A stretch of 34,512 bases of DNA from Chloroflexota bacterium (GCA_005880175.1 VBJR01000221.1:1-34512); one strand, 5' to 3'; shown: positions 19,636 through 27,620, numbered from the stretch's first letter. The notes: generated by a model not told the origin, from the letters alone. Program-made: numbers and translations.

Positions 19636-19675
19636 GGACGTGGAGGGCGTCATTGAGCCGACGCCCTCCACGTCC
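19636..19675. terminator. Perfect 16-bp inverted repeat with 8-nt loop
   Basis: Arm ggacgtggagggcgtc at 19636-19651 and its exact reverse complement at 19660-19675 enclose attgagcc. This is the strongest hairpin seen in the window. It lies in a gene-free stretch between the CBS-BON gene and the first universal stress protein, with no T-run on either side. It could be a second or bidirectional terminator, or an RNA structure or operator. Confidence 0.55.
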
Positions 19676-20053
19676 GGCGCCCCTCGCGGGCCGTCAGGCG
19701 ATCAGTCGCGGAACCAGGGTTCCGGACTTGGCCCGCTCCAGCAGCGCCGCCAGCCTTTGCTGGCAGCATCTCTCCACCGGAGCGCTCCGCGACAGTGCCG
19801 TTCAGCCTCCAGGTTCGGGGCTGACAGGACGCGGGACCGACCAGACCCACGGCCGCGTCCCCGATGCTCGACGAGCGGCTCGCCGACCGACCGACCGCCG
19901 GTCGTCCTCCCGGCGCCCGTTCCCCTCGCGAGCTGCCTCGAGCCGCTCGGGGAGATGCTCGTCGGGCCGGCGTGAGGCGCAGTACCCGGTGGACGCGGCC
20001 GTCGGGGACCTTCGGCCCTGTTCGGCCGACTCGCGGTCCAGGACGCTCGGCCG
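19676..20053. other. Gene-free stretch upstream of the first universal stress gene
   Basis: Short open frames exist here in several phases, but none has a Shine-Dalgarno or recognisable protein. The stretch presumably includes the promoter and leader of the gene at 20054. I saw no clear -35/-10 pair. Confidence 0.5.
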
Positions 20054-20929
20054 GTGTTGAAAAGCAGGTACAGCAGGATCCTGTTCGCGGTTGACGACGA
20101 CGAGGCGCTGTTCGCCGCCGAGCGGCTGGTCGGCGCCTGGGCCCGGCGATGGGACGCCGAGGTGCGCGTCCTCCATGTCCGCCGGATGGACCCGAGCGTC
20201 CCGGACACCGCGACGCGGCGCCTGGTCGACGCGGTCGTGGACCGACTGCGCGCGTCGGGCGTCGGCTCGGAGGGCGAGATCCACGTCGCGCAGCTGGGCG
20301 AGAGCGTGGGCGCTGTCGTCGCGCGGGCGGCCGCCCATGCGGAGGCCGACCTGATCGCCATCGGCTCGCACGGACGCTCGGACCTGGGCGTGCTCCTCCT
20401 CGGCAGCGTCAGCCAGGCCGTGGCCAGCGAGTCGCTGGCGCCGGTCCTGGTGCTGACTGCCCCGTTCGCCTGGTCCGATGAGCCCCGCACCGTGCTCGTT
20501 GCGGTCGACGGCCTGGCCGCGTCGGACGAGGCCGCGGCAGAGGCCGCGGGGGTGGCCGAGAGGTTTGGCGCGGCTGTGCACGTGTACCACGCCCGGCGGA
20601 CGGATGCCGCAGCGGCGGAACCGGAGGAGGCGGCCGAAGCCGTGGTGCGCCGCGCCGTGGCTATCGTCGAGCGGCACGGCGCACGGGCGATCGGCGAGAT
20701 CACCGTCGAGCATTCCATCGCCAACGGCATCCTCAGGGCGGCCGAGCGAAACGGCGCGGATCTCGTGGTCCTGGGATCGCGGCGGCCGTCCACGTTGGAC
20801 AGCCTCGTGGTGGGCAGCGTCGCCCACGACGTGCTCCCTCGCCTCCGGTGCCCGGTGCTGCTGGCGCGCCGCGTGCGGACGAGGGTGCCGATCGAGGGTC
20901 AGTCGACGGGAGCGCCGAGATTGAAGTAG
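20054..20929 (+). CDS. Tandem universal stress protein (UspA x2)
   Basis: A 291-aa protein with two Usp domains. Domain 1 (about residues 6-138) starts YSRILFAVDDDE and has the ATP-binding pattern G-x2-G-x9-GS (GSHGRSDLGVLLLGS). Domain 2 (about 145-278) starts RTVLVAVDG and ends with CPVLLARR; its motif reads GSRRPSTLDSLVVGS, so the second glycine is arginine and nucleotide binding may be altered. Such proteins act in stress, dormancy and redox responses. The start is GTG at 20054; no strong Shine-Dalgarno is visible. A second copy of the same architecture lies at 23048. Confidence 0.9.
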   Translation: MLKSRYSRILFAVDDDEALFAAERLVGAWARRWDAEVRVLHVRRMDPSVPDTATRRLVDAVVDRLRASGVGSEGEIHVAQLGESVGAVVARAAAHAEADLIAIGSHGRSDLGVLLLGSVSQAVASESLAPVLVLTAPFAWSDEPRTVLVAVDGLAASDEAAAEAAGVAERFGAAVHVYHARRTDAAAAEPEEAAEAVVRRAVAIVERHGARAIGEITVEHSIANGILRAAERNGADLVVLGSRRPSTLDSLVVGSVAHDVLPRLRCPVLLARRVRTRVPIEGQSTGAPRLK

Positions 20930-21080
20930 GACGTACAGCGCCGGACCCACGGGTCCGCGGCAGGTCCACCGCCGCGTCGGCTCCGGCGCATGATGCACGT
21001 GCTGCGCCGTCCGGGTTGGCAGCGGAGCGCGTGGGAGCTCGGCGTCGTCACGTTCGTGACGAGGGCCGCGGCGGCGAAAG

Positions 21081-21104
21081 GGGCCCGGGCGGATGCCCGG
21101 GCCC
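21081..21104 (-). terminator. Terminator hairpin downstream of hsp20
   Basis: A perfect 10-bp inverted repeat (gggcccgggc / gcccgggccc) with a 4-nt loop. Read on the minus strand it is 30 bp after the Hsp20 stop and is followed by a short ccccttt run, so it probably ends the hsp20 transcript. Confidence 0.7.
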
Positions 21105-21134
21105 TCCGAGAGAAGGAAGACGTGAGGTCGGTTG

Positions 21135-21611
21135 TCAGACCCTGGCGAGCACCGGGGTCCTGACCGGGATCTTCCTGGGCTTCACCTCGGCGTGCGGCTT
21201 CGGCGTGTTGGGGACGACGATCTCCAGTACCCCGTCCGCGTACTGCGCCGTGATCCTGTCGGCGTGCGTGCCGGCCGGGAGCGGGACGTGGCGCTCGAAC
21301 GTGCCCTTGAAGGACTCCTCCCGGTAGTAGTGGCTCTGCTCGACCTCCGCCGTCTCGCGGCGCTCGCCGTGGATGGTGAGGGCGTCGCCCTCGGCGGTCA
21401 CCACCAGGTCCTTCGCCGGGTCGATCCCGGGAAGGTCGATGCGGTAGACGAGGTCGCCGTTCCTCGCGATCACGTCCAGCGCGGGGGCGAAGGGCCGCTC
21501 GGGCAGCGGCCCGAATCCGCCCCTGCCCGGCGTCCAGAGGCCGAGGCTCCGGAACGTCGCCTCCATCCGGTTCTCCAGCGAGGCCATCTGGTCCCAGAAC
21601 GTCCGATCCAT
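21135..21611 (-). CDS. Hsp20/alpha-crystallin small heat-shock protein
   Basis: A 158-aa ATP-independent chaperone. The alpha-crystallin domain runs about residues 45-140: APALDVIARNGDLVYRIDLP, the loop and strand GDALTIHGER, then YYREESFKGTFERHVPLP and ADGVLEIVVP. It holds unfolding proteins in a refoldable state. The start ATG at 21611 has AGGAGG eight bases upstream; the GTG three codons earlier overlaps that Shine-Dalgarno, so I discard it. It belongs to the stress gene group but stands alone on the minus strand. No CIRCE element was noticed upstream. Confidence 0.92.
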   Translation of the reverse strand: MDRTFWDQMASLENRMEATFRSLGLWTPGRGGFGPLPERPFAPALDVIARNGDLVYRIDLPGIDPAKDLVVTAEGDALTIHGERRETAEVEQSHYYREESFKGTFERHVPLPAGTHADRITAQYADGVLEIVVPNTPKPHAEVKPRKIPVRTPVLARV

Positions 21612-21702
21612 GTGCTGCACCTCCTGTTGATCTCAAGGTAGGTGCGGCCATTCCGGGCCGGTAGAGCCCCAGGTCCCGCGGCCCGGGCCCGTCCGGCCCG
21701 CG

Positions 21703-22182
21703 TCAGACGCCCGCCACGTCGAGGGCGGACGCCACCGACCCGCCTGGATCGCCCGACGTGTCGATCGCCGCGGCCTCCGGCCAGGGATCGAAGTCCACGG
21801 TCATCGCGGCAAGCGTGGCGGCGCTCGCGTCGGACGGGTCACCGGCCCTGGCCGCGAGGCGCGCCGCCGCCACCTCGACAGGGGCTTCGCAGCGGAGCTC
21901 GACCACATCGCTGCACGTCTCCTCGGCCACCCGCCGCGCCGACTCGCGCCACGCCTCGTGACGCCACGAGGCGCCGAGGACCACCGACTCGCCCAGCGCC
22001 TGGCGAAGGCAGGCGACCTTGGCCCGCACGTGGGCCCGGTAGGCGACGTAGTGCTCGGTCAGCGGCCGGGGGTGCGGGTGCCCGGAGAACTCCCGGTACC
22101 AGCCCAGGAACCGGGCCGCCAGCGCCGGCGCGCCCAGGCGCTCCAGGTCCATCGCCAGGAACGCCACGTCCTTCGCTCTCAC
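21703..22182 (-). pseudogene. Remnant of an aminoglycoside-phosphotransferase/P-loop kinase fusion protein, internally deleted
   Basis: The frame joins two pieces of a known two-domain family. The first (DVAFLAMDLERLG, FLGWYREFSG, YVAYRAHVRAKVACLR) is the end of an APH-like kinase domain. The second (ESVVLGASW, VVELRCEAPVEVAAARLAAR, GDPSDAS) is the end of an AAA/P-loop kinase domain. Between them, near 21998, the Walker A region and the first ~100 residues of the P-loop domain are absent, and the APH catalytic core upstream is absent too. A GTG at 22182 could start the residual frame. Since both active sites are gone, I call it a pseudogene, although the frame is open. Confidence 0.65.
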
Positions 22183-22302
22183 GACCCGAGCGTGCCCCCG
22201 TCTTCCGCACCGCCAGCGGCCGGACGTCCCCCCATCCGGGGGCCATCGGGCACTCGGCCCGTTGACCGGGACCACCGAGCATGGGCGTGAGGAGGTTAGC
22301 TC

Positions 22303-22545
22303 ATGCCCCTGACCGCACATCCCCCCATCGCGGCGGACCTGCTGGTGCACGGCACGTACGCTCTTCGCCGCGCGCTCGACCGGCTCGCGGACCCGCGAGC
22401 AGCCCCCGTGGAGGGACTCGTCACCGAGCAGCTCGCCCCGGGAACGAACCCGCCACCGGGTGACGGTGGGCCCACCGGCAGCCTGCCGTCCGGCCCTGGG
22501 TCGGTGCCGGGACCGGCCCTGGCTTTGAGGTCGGTCCAGCGCTGA
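22303..22545 (+). CDS. Small hypothetical protein, 80 aa
   Basis: A short frame with a very good Shine-Dalgarno (GAGGAGG at 22289-22295, eight-base spacing) before the ATG at 22303. The first half (HPPIAADLLVHGTYALRRAL, DRLADPRAAPVEGLV) looks helical; the second half is rich in Pro and Gly. I do not recognise a family. It lies between two gene remnants, so it could itself be the start of a broken gene. Confidence 0.45.
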   Translation: MPLTAHPPIAADLLVHGTYALRRALDRLADPRAAPVEGLVTEQLAPGTNPPPGDGGPTGSLPSGPGSVPGPALALRSVQR

Positions 22546-22682
22546 GCCTGCGAGGCACCGGCACCTGGGCGCAGGAGGTTGGGCACGTAGCCCTACCTCG
22601 TTGGCCAGGCCGCCAGGGCGATCTGAACGAGGCCGAGGCGGCGGACGCCGACCCGAGCGTCGCCGCCTCAGCTCCGCGGCCC

Positions 22683-22931
22683 GCTTGCGCTATGTCGGCC
22701 GGAAACTCCCTGACGTCGCGGCGCCGGAACCGGATGTCGAGGTGCGTGCCCATCGAGCGGACGACCGGCGCGCGCTGGTAGGCGGCGCGGTGGGCGACGT
22801 GCCGCCCATGCGGCGACTCGGCGACGAGCTCCTCGACCACCTCCTCATGGGAGGACCCGGAGAGCGATTCGGCCCGCCATGTCGACGACCACGACGGCGT
22901 CCGGCATCGCATCGAGGAGCTGCTCGGAGGC
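22683..22931 (-). pseudogene. Remnant of a PAS-domain sensor protein
   Basis: Two frames together give a damaged PAS domain. The first reads SEQLLDAMPDAVVVVDMAGRI, a typical PAS opening. After a break near 22873 the second frame reads SHEEVVEELVAESPHGRHVA, then HRAAYQRAPVVRSMGTHLDI, then RFRRRDVREFPADIA, which matches the second half of PAS domains that end in a G-x-EFPxDI motif. About eight residues of the core and the frame are lost between the halves. No histidine-kinase or GGDEF part follows. A pseudogene fragment is the best call. Confidence 0.55.
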
Positions 22932-23047
22932 GTTCGTCCCGGCCGATCGTGCCGCGTCGACCCTGGGCCGATCCTGGTCGGACGCTCCTGTCCCGGCGCG
23001 CCGTTCGACCCTGGTACCGGCCCACCCGCGGACACACGCTCGACTCC

Positions 23048-23902
23048 ATGGAGACGATGCGTACAGACGGCAGGAGGCTGCGCAAGGTGCTGTTCGCGAC
23101 CGACCGGTCGGCGGCGTCGCGAGCCGCGTTGCTGGCCGTGGCCGGCCTGGCCGTCGGCGGCGGGACGGAGGTGGTGGTCCTCCACGTGGCGGACCACGGG
23201 TCGCCCGAGGAGGGAGAGCGGCTGGTCGGCGACACCGCGGGCGGCCTGATCGCGCTGGCGGTGAACGCCCGGCCCGAGCTGCGCGTGGCGCAGCGCGGGG
23301 GTGTCGCCGCGGAGATCGCGGCCGCCGCGGCCGAGCACGGATCCGACCTGGTTGTCCTGGGTTCGCGAGGGCGCTCCGACATGGGCGGCCTGCTGCTGGG
23401 CAGCGTGGGCCAGCAGGTGCTGGAGCGCGTCTCGTGCCCGGTCCTGCTCGTTCGGGCCGGCCGCCGGGCAACCGGCAGGCGCCGGCGCGTCCTGCTCGCC
23501 GTGGCGGGCGACGAGGACATGGACGACCTGGTCCGAACCACGGCCGCCGTGGCCGAGCGGGACGGGCAGGTCCTGGTCCTGCACCTGCTGGCGCCACGCG
23601 ACGGCGACCTCCAGCTCGCCCTGTCGGAGCGGCTGGTGGAGCGAACGGTCGCCGGGCTGCGCCGCTGCGGCGTGCGGGCGCGGGGGCGCGTCCGCACGTC
23701 CATGACCGGGACCGCCCGGGAGATCACGAGGACCGCGCTGGGCTATGGCGCCGATCTCATCGTGATGGGTTCGCGGCGCCTGCCCGCGCTGGCGGCGCTG
23801 CTGCACGGCAGCGTGTCCCACGGCGTGGTCCGGTCCACCGAGGTGCCCGTGCTGATCGCCATGCCGGGAAGCGACAGAGGGCCGCGAGGGGAGTACCCAT
23901 GA
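23048..23902 (+). CDS. Tandem universal stress protein (second copy)
   Basis: A 284-aa protein with the same two-domain layout as the gene at 20054. Domain 1 begins LRKVLFATDRSAASRAALLA and has an intact GSRGRSDMGGLLLGS nucleotide motif. Domain 2 begins RRRVLLAVAGDEDMDDLV and has GSRRLPALAALLHGS, again with Arg replacing the second Gly. The frame is open upstream to 22601, but that part overlaps the PAS remnant and has no Usp character; I chose the ATG at 23048 (23057 is an alternative). The stop overlaps an ATG (ATGA at 23899-23902) that opens only a 39-codon frame leading into the TrkA remnant, so a downstream partner gene has probably been lost. Confidence 0.88.
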   Translation: METMRTDGRRLRKVLFATDRSAASRAALLAVAGLAVGGGTEVVVLHVADHGSPEEGERLVGDTAGGLIALAVNARPELRVAQRGGVAAEIAAAAAEHGSDLVVLGSRGRSDMGGLLLGSVGQQVLERVSCPVLLVRAGRRATGRRRRVLLAVAGDEDMDDLVRTTAAVAERDGQVLVLHLLAPRDGDLQLALSERLVERTVAGLRRCGVRARGRVRTSMTGTAREITRTALGYGADLIVMGSRRLPALAALLHGSVSHGVVRSTEVPVLIAMPGSDRGPRGEYP

Positions 23903-24014
23903 GTCGGGAGCACCGGGGCATCGAAATGGATCCTGCTCGGTGTCGGCAGGCCGGAGGGATCCGCCGCCGCCCCGGCGCTCGCCCAGCTGCGGGCGCTTCC
24001 GGGAGTGACGCGGC

Positions 24015-24130
24015 ATGAGGATCCTGATCGTCGGAGCGGGCACCCCGGGGACGCCGGCGTGCTCCGCGCCGACGTGCTGGCGGCGCTGACCGGCCGCGAC
24101 GAGGACAACCTGGTCGTGTCGAGCGGGTGA
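24015..24130 (+). pseudogene. Remnant of a TrkA-N (NAD-binding potassium regulator) gene
   Basis: The ATG at 24015 opens MRILIVGAG, a typical TrkA/Rossmann start, but after about ten residues the frame fails. In another frame, 24050-24130 reads LRADVLAALTGRDEDNLVV, which is the end of a TrkA-N domain (usually ADVVVAxTGxDExNLV). The ~60 residues normally between are missing, and no TrkA-C domain follows. It is linked to the Usp gene upstream through short ATGA overlaps. The assignment rests on short motifs. Confidence 0.5.
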
Positions 24131-24271
24131 GCGAGTCCCTCAGCTGGGGGCGGTCCATCCGGCGGGGCCGAACGCCAGCGGGCCGGTGGCCACGCACTCG
24201 ATGGACCGGACGGCACTGGGGGCCGGCTTCCGCGGCGAGCAGCATCGAGTCGAACCAAGGAGGCGACTCGA

Positions 24272-24766
24272 ATGAACAGCATCGTGGTCTACGGATCCCG
24301 CACCGGCAACACGCAGAAGGTCGCGGCGGCGATCGCCGGCGTGCTGCGCCAGAGAGGCGGGGTGCGGCTGCTGCCCGCCGAGGACGCGGCGGCCGCCGTG
24401 CCGCATCCCGGCGACCTGCTGGTCGTCGGCGGCCCGACCGAGGGTCACACGATGACGCCGGCGGTCCGGGAGTACCTGGACGCGGCCGGCGCGAACGGGC
24501 TGCGGGGCGTGGCGGCGGCCGCGTTCGACACCCGCGTGGACTGGCCGAGGTGGCTGTCAGGCTCGGCGGCCGCCGCCATCGCCACGCGGCTGCGCCGGCT
24601 CGGCGCGAGCGTGATCGTGCCCGAGGGCAGCTTCATCGTGACGATGAAGGGACCCGCGCTGGAGCCGGGAGAGCTGGAACGCGCGGCGGCGTGGGCGGCG
24701 GCGCTGGCGGATGCCGCCACGGCGGCTCTCGCGCCGAGGGCGACCGCGGGAGGGACGGCGAGATGA
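24272..24766 (+). CDS. Flavodoxin-family protein
   Basis: A 164-aa flavodoxin-like protein. The FMN phosphate loop is YGSRTGNTQKVA at residues 7-18, and GGPTEGHTMTPAVREYL around 53-69 contributes the second flavin-binding loop. The C-terminal part (SFIVTMKGPALEPGELERA) is typical of the flavodoxin-like proteins found beside stress genes. It would act in electron transfer or as an NADPH-linked regulator; the partner is unknown. Start ATG at 24272 with AAGGAGG eight bases upstream. The stop overlaps the phoU start by ATGA, implying co-translation. Confidence 0.85.
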   Translation: MNSIVVYGSRTGNTQKVAAAIAGVLRQRGGVRLLPAEDAAAAVPHPGDLLVVGGPTEGHTMTPAVREYLDAAGANGLRGVAAAAFDTRVDWPRWLSGSAAAAIATRLRRLGASVIVPEGSFIVTMKGPALEPGELERAAAWAAALADAATAALAPRATAGGTAR

Positions 24767-25425
24767 CACGCACCGGGTTCGCGTCCGAGCTCGACCACGC
24801 CGAGCGGAGCACACGGGAACTGGGCCAGACGGTCGTCGATGCCATCGGCCAGGCGATGACGGCGGTTCGCACCCAGGACGGAGCCCTCGCCGAGCGCGTC
24901 GTCCGCCACGACGCCGCGATCAACGCGAAGCGGTACGCCATCGAGGAGGAGGCCGTCGGCATCATCGCCACGCAGGAGCCGGTCGCGCGCGATCTCCGCC
25001 TGCTGGTCGCCGTCCTGAACGTCATCGTGGACCTGGAGCGGATCGCGGACCACGCCGCCGGCATCGCCGGCATCGTCCTCCAGCTCGGCGAGCCGGTGCT
25101 CGAGCTGCCCCCCGGCCTGCCCGGGATGGCCGAGCTCGCCACGTCCATGCTCGAGGGCTCCCTGGCCGCCTTCTTCGCGCGCGACCCCGAGGCGGCCCGG
25201 CGCGTCGCCGAGCGGGACGACGAGGTGGACGCGCTGGTGAAGGACGTGTACGGCGACCTGATCGCCTCCATGCTCCGGCAGCGGTCGAGCGTGAACCGGG
25301 CCACGCACCTCATCTGGCTGGCCCACGACCTGGAGCGCATCGCGGACCGGGCGACGAACATCTGCGAGCGCGTGGTCTACCTGGTCACCGGCAACACCCG
25401 CGAGATCAACGTCTCGCGGGCCTGA
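24763..25425 (+). CDS. phoU: Phosphate-signalling protein PhoU
   Basis: A 220-aa all-helical protein with two PhoU repeats. The signature E/DxxxD metal motifs are seen as NVIVDLERIADHAAGIA (about residues 87-103) and WLAHDLERIADRATNICERV (about 186-205). PhoU represses the phosphate regulon by bridging the Pst transporter and the PhoR kinase, and it also affects persistence. No pst genes are in the window, so this is an orphan copy coupled to the flavodoxin gene. GGGAGGG precedes the ATG at 24763. Confidence 0.92.
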   Translation: MTRTGFASELDHAERSTRELGQTVVDAIGQAMTAVRTQDGALAERVVRHDAAINAKRYAIEEEAVGIIATQEPVARDLRLLVAVLNVIVDLERIADHAAGIAGIVLQLGEPVLELPPGLPGMAELATSMLEGSLAAFFARDPEAARRVAERDDEVDALVKDVYGDLIASMLRQRSSVNRATHLIWLAHDLERIADRATNICERVVYLVTGNTREINVSRA

Positions 25426-25446
25426 TCTCTGCGGGAGGCAGCGAAG

Positions 25447-26121
25447 ATGGCAACCCATCCGGGCTCCGCAACCGCCGGAGGGCCGCATCGCCTCCGGCCG
25501 CGCACGCCGCTCCTGGCGGCCGGCGCCACAGTCCTGGCCGTCGCGCTGATCGTGGCCTCGGTGCTGGTGGGCCAGTACATCGGGTCCCGGCACTCGCCCG
25601 CGGCGACGCCGACCGTGACCACCGCGCCCACCGCGGGCGCACCGTCCACCGCGACGCCGCGGCCGACGGCCAGCGCCGTCCCCGTCCCCCTGGCCGGCTT
25701 CGGAACCGGCCTGTTCGCCGGCGGGGCGGCGATCAGCGGACGGCTCACCAGCGTGGCGTCCGTCCGCGCGGCCTCCCAGAGCGGCTATGACCGCTTCGTG
25801 ATCGACCTGGGATCGAGCCCGCTGCAGCAGTACGAGGTCCGCACGCAGACGGCGCCGCGGTTCGCGCTGGACCCGAAGGGTGAGACGGTCACCCTGGACG
25901 GCGCCAGGGGCGTCCTGATCGTCCTCCGCGGCGCCTCCAACCACGACTCCTTCGCCGGAGCCACCGACGTCCACGTCGGGCTGCCCGCGATCCGGGAGGC
26001 CCGGATGGTCGGCGACTTCGAGGGCGTGGTGTCCTGGGCCCTGGGGATCGACGGACCTGGCTACGTGCGCGTGACGACGTTGACCGGCCCCGACCGGCTG
26101 GTCGTGGACGTGCAGAGGTGA
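25447..26121 (+). CDS. AMIN-like domain protein with N-terminal membrane anchor
   Basis: A 224-aa probable cell-surface protein. Residues 1-20 are basic, 22-46 form one hydrophobic helix (LLAAGATVLAVALIVASVLV), and a Thr/Pro/Ala-rich linker follows to about residue 80. The C-terminal ~130 residues (GYDRFVIDLG, LDGARGVLIVLRGAS, ARMVGDFEGVVSWALGIDG, DRLVVDVQ) form an AMIN-like beta domain, thought to bind peptidoglycan or localise proteins at the envelope. There is no lipobox Cys, so it is a signal anchor and not a lipoprotein. The start ATG at 25447 has GGGAGG upstream. A strong hairpin follows the stop. Confidence 0.8.
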   Translation: MATHPGSATAGGPHRLRPRTPLLAAGATVLAVALIVASVLVGQYIGSRHSPAATPTVTTAPTAGAPSTATPRPTASAVPVPLAGFGTGLFAGGAAISGRLTSVASVRAASQSGYDRFVIDLGSSPLQQYEVRTQTAPRFALDPKGETVTLDGARGVLIVLRGASNHDSFAGATDVHVGLPAIREARMVGDFEGVVSWALGIDGPGYVRVTTLTGPDRLVVDVQR

Positions 26122-26127
26122 CGCCGG

Positions 26128-26153
26128 CGGGGCCGGCCCGGCGGCCGGCCCCG
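26128..26153 (+). terminator. Hairpin after the AMIN-like gene
   Basis: A perfect 10-bp GC-only inverted repeat (cggggccggc / gccggccccg) with a 6-nt loop, starting 7 bp after the stop. No T-run. It probably ends the flavodoxin-phoU-AMIN transcript and marks the left border of the accessory island. Confidence 0.6.
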
Positions 26154-26573
26154 GGTCTGGCCACGACACGACTGCGCGCGTGGGCGTTCGACGACGGCGT
26201 GGCTGTTCGGCCCCATCAGCTCCCTGTTCGACTTCGGGCTGGAGGGCCCGCGTCGAAGCCGGACGTACGAACCGGGTCACGGAATGGCGGTTGGTCGGGC
26301 GGGCCCTGACTGGTTACCGCTGCGTCCGCAGCCGATGGTAGCTCCAGCTTGGCCCAGACCATCCAGTTCTGTGGCGGCCAACGAGCGGGTGCAGCACTCG
26401 AACAGCGAGCTCAGCGAGGGGGACCCCGGCGCCGCGAGCCGGCGGGAGCGGGCCCGCGCTCGGTGACTACTACCGGGAACGTGGGCGCCGCTGCGCTGGT
26501 GCTCTCGACTGCCCGCGCAAGCACCGGTGATCGCGGAGGTCGCGACGACCGATCCGTGTGGCCGCAGCGAGGG
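26154..26573. other. Gene-free stretch before the toxin-antitoxin pair
   Basis: About 420 bp with only short open frames that lack Shine-Dalgarno sites and family character. Base composition reads less GC-biased than the region to the left. No tRNA-like or direct-repeat attachment site was found by eye. It is the likely edge of an inserted segment. Confidence 0.45.
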
Positions 26574-26579
26574 TACAAT
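26574..26579 (+). promoter_or_regulatory. -10 promoter element for a leaderless toxin-antitoxin transcript
   Basis: TACAAT ends six bases before the antitoxin ATG at 26586, and no Shine-Dalgarno lies between. A TANNNT box at this distance is the hallmark of leaderless transcripts, in which the first base transcribed is the A of the start codon. No clear -35 is visible. Confidence 0.5.
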
Positions 26580-26585
26580 TGGCTG

Positions 26586-26867
26586 ATGCTCCATCAAGTC
26601 GGGATACGCGAACTCAAGGACACCCTGAGCGCCATCCTCCGCCGAGTGCAGGAAGGGGAGCAGATCGAGGTGACCGACAATGGCCGTCCAATCGTCCGGA
26701 TGACGCCGATCCGGCCCATGAGCGCGACCGAGCGCCTGGCTGCCGATGGAACGCTGGTTCTCGCGGCTGATCAGGTCACCGAGTGGCCCGATCCGGAACC
26801 GGCCCGACCTGGGGAGAAGCCCATGTCGGAGATCGTCATCGAGATGAGGGCGGATGAGCGTTACTAG
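26586..26867 (+). CDS. Antitoxin, Phd/YefM family
   Basis: A 93-aa protein starting MLHQVGIRELKDTLSAILRR, then VQEGEQIEVTDNGRPIVRMTP. This is the Phd/YefM N-terminal DNA-binding fold, which represses its own operon. The disordered C-terminal part (EWPDPEPARPGEKPMSEIV) should wrap the toxin. The ATG at 26586 fits the family start, and the frame upstream to 26349 is unconvincing. It overlaps the toxin gene by 14 bp. Its probable leaderless promoter is directly upstream. Confidence 0.88.
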   Translation: MLHQVGIRELKDTLSAILRRVQEGEQIEVTDNGRPIVRMTPIRPMSATERLAADGTLVLAADQVTEWPDPEPARPGEKPMSEIVIEMRADERY

Positions 26868-27258
26868 CCGGCGGTGGGTGTACATCGACACCTCCGCGTT
26901 CGTCAAGTTGTGCTGGCGTGAGCAGGAGTCCGACGCTCTGCGTGCCCATCTGCGCGAACGGCCGCTCATCAGCTCGGTCGTGCTGCATATCGAGGCCGTG
27001 CGCGCTGCGCTGCGACGGTCAGCAACCGACGTGGCCATTGCGCAGCAACGGCTTCGACGGGTGAGCCGACTGGAAATCGCGGGCGCCACCGTAAGTCTCG
27101 CATCGACCATACTGCCGCCGGAGGTCCGCTCGCTCGATGCCATCCATATCGCGGCGGCGAAGCTGCTGGATGCCGACCTGGATGAGCTCATCACGTACGA
27201 CGATCGTATGCGGCAGGCCGCGATCGCCCAGGGTCTGAGCGTCTCCAGCCCCAACTGA
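26854..27258 (+). CDS. PIN-domain ribonuclease toxin (VapC-like)
   Basis: A 134-aa PIN-domain protein with the acidic catalytic set: D12 (VYIDTSAFVKL), E47 (HIEAVRAAL), D95 (RSLDAIHIAAA) and D116 or D117 (ITYDDRM). VapC-type toxins cut tRNA or rRNA and are neutralised by the co-encoded antitoxin. All motifs are intact. The start overlaps the antitoxin gene, as usual for such pairs. Confidence 0.9.
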   Translation: MSVTSRRWVYIDTSAFVKLCWREQESDALRAHLRERPLISSVVLHIEAVRAALRRSATDVAIAQQRLRRVSRLEIAGATVSLASTILPPEVRSLDAIHIAAAKLLDADLDELITYDDRMRQAAIAQGLSVSSPN

Positions 27259-27329
27259 CTCGCTCACTTCCGCAGGTGGTGTCGACCGCCACAGCTACGA
27301 ACTCGGCCGAATGATACGTGCACCGATCC

Positions 27330-27620
27330 TGGCAGTAACTCTTTCACGTCGCGTGGGCGGGCACGCTCGGCGTAGCGGCGGAAGACGGTCACCCGCCGCT
27401 CCTTGCTCCCCTTCCTCGCTACCGCAGGCGCCAGGCCCCCGTTGTCATACTCCATGTCCTGGATCTGGAGGCCAAGCAAACTCGCTGAGGCGGAGCCCGG
27501 TGTTGGCCAGCGTCGTCAGCACCAGCTGATCGTGCTCGGTCTGGGCCGCGCGGCTGTCCTCCAGGCGGCGGATCTCGTCCCGCTGAGCACTGCCGGGAGC
27601 TGCTTGGGGAGCTTCGGCAT
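27330..27620 (-). pseudogene. Decayed tyrosine recombinase (phage-type integrase)
   Basis: Three frames together spell part of a tyrosine integrase. The first reads MPKLPKQLPAVLS from an ATG at 27620. The second reads RDEIRRLEDSRAAQTEHDQL and TTLANTGLRLSE, which contains the first catalytic Arg. The third reads LLGLQIQDMEYDNGG and ARKGSKERRVTVF, with the beta-hairpin Lys. There is one frame break near 27580 and one near 27487. The His-x-x-Arg, His and Tyr nucleophile are absent, so it is inactive. It points to past integration at this site. Confidence 0.72.

Noticed and set aside
22421..24043. Long minus-strand frame opposite the second Usp gene as a gene
   Set aside because: Only its 3' part, the PAS remnant, has protein character; the rest is a shadow of the Usp gene.
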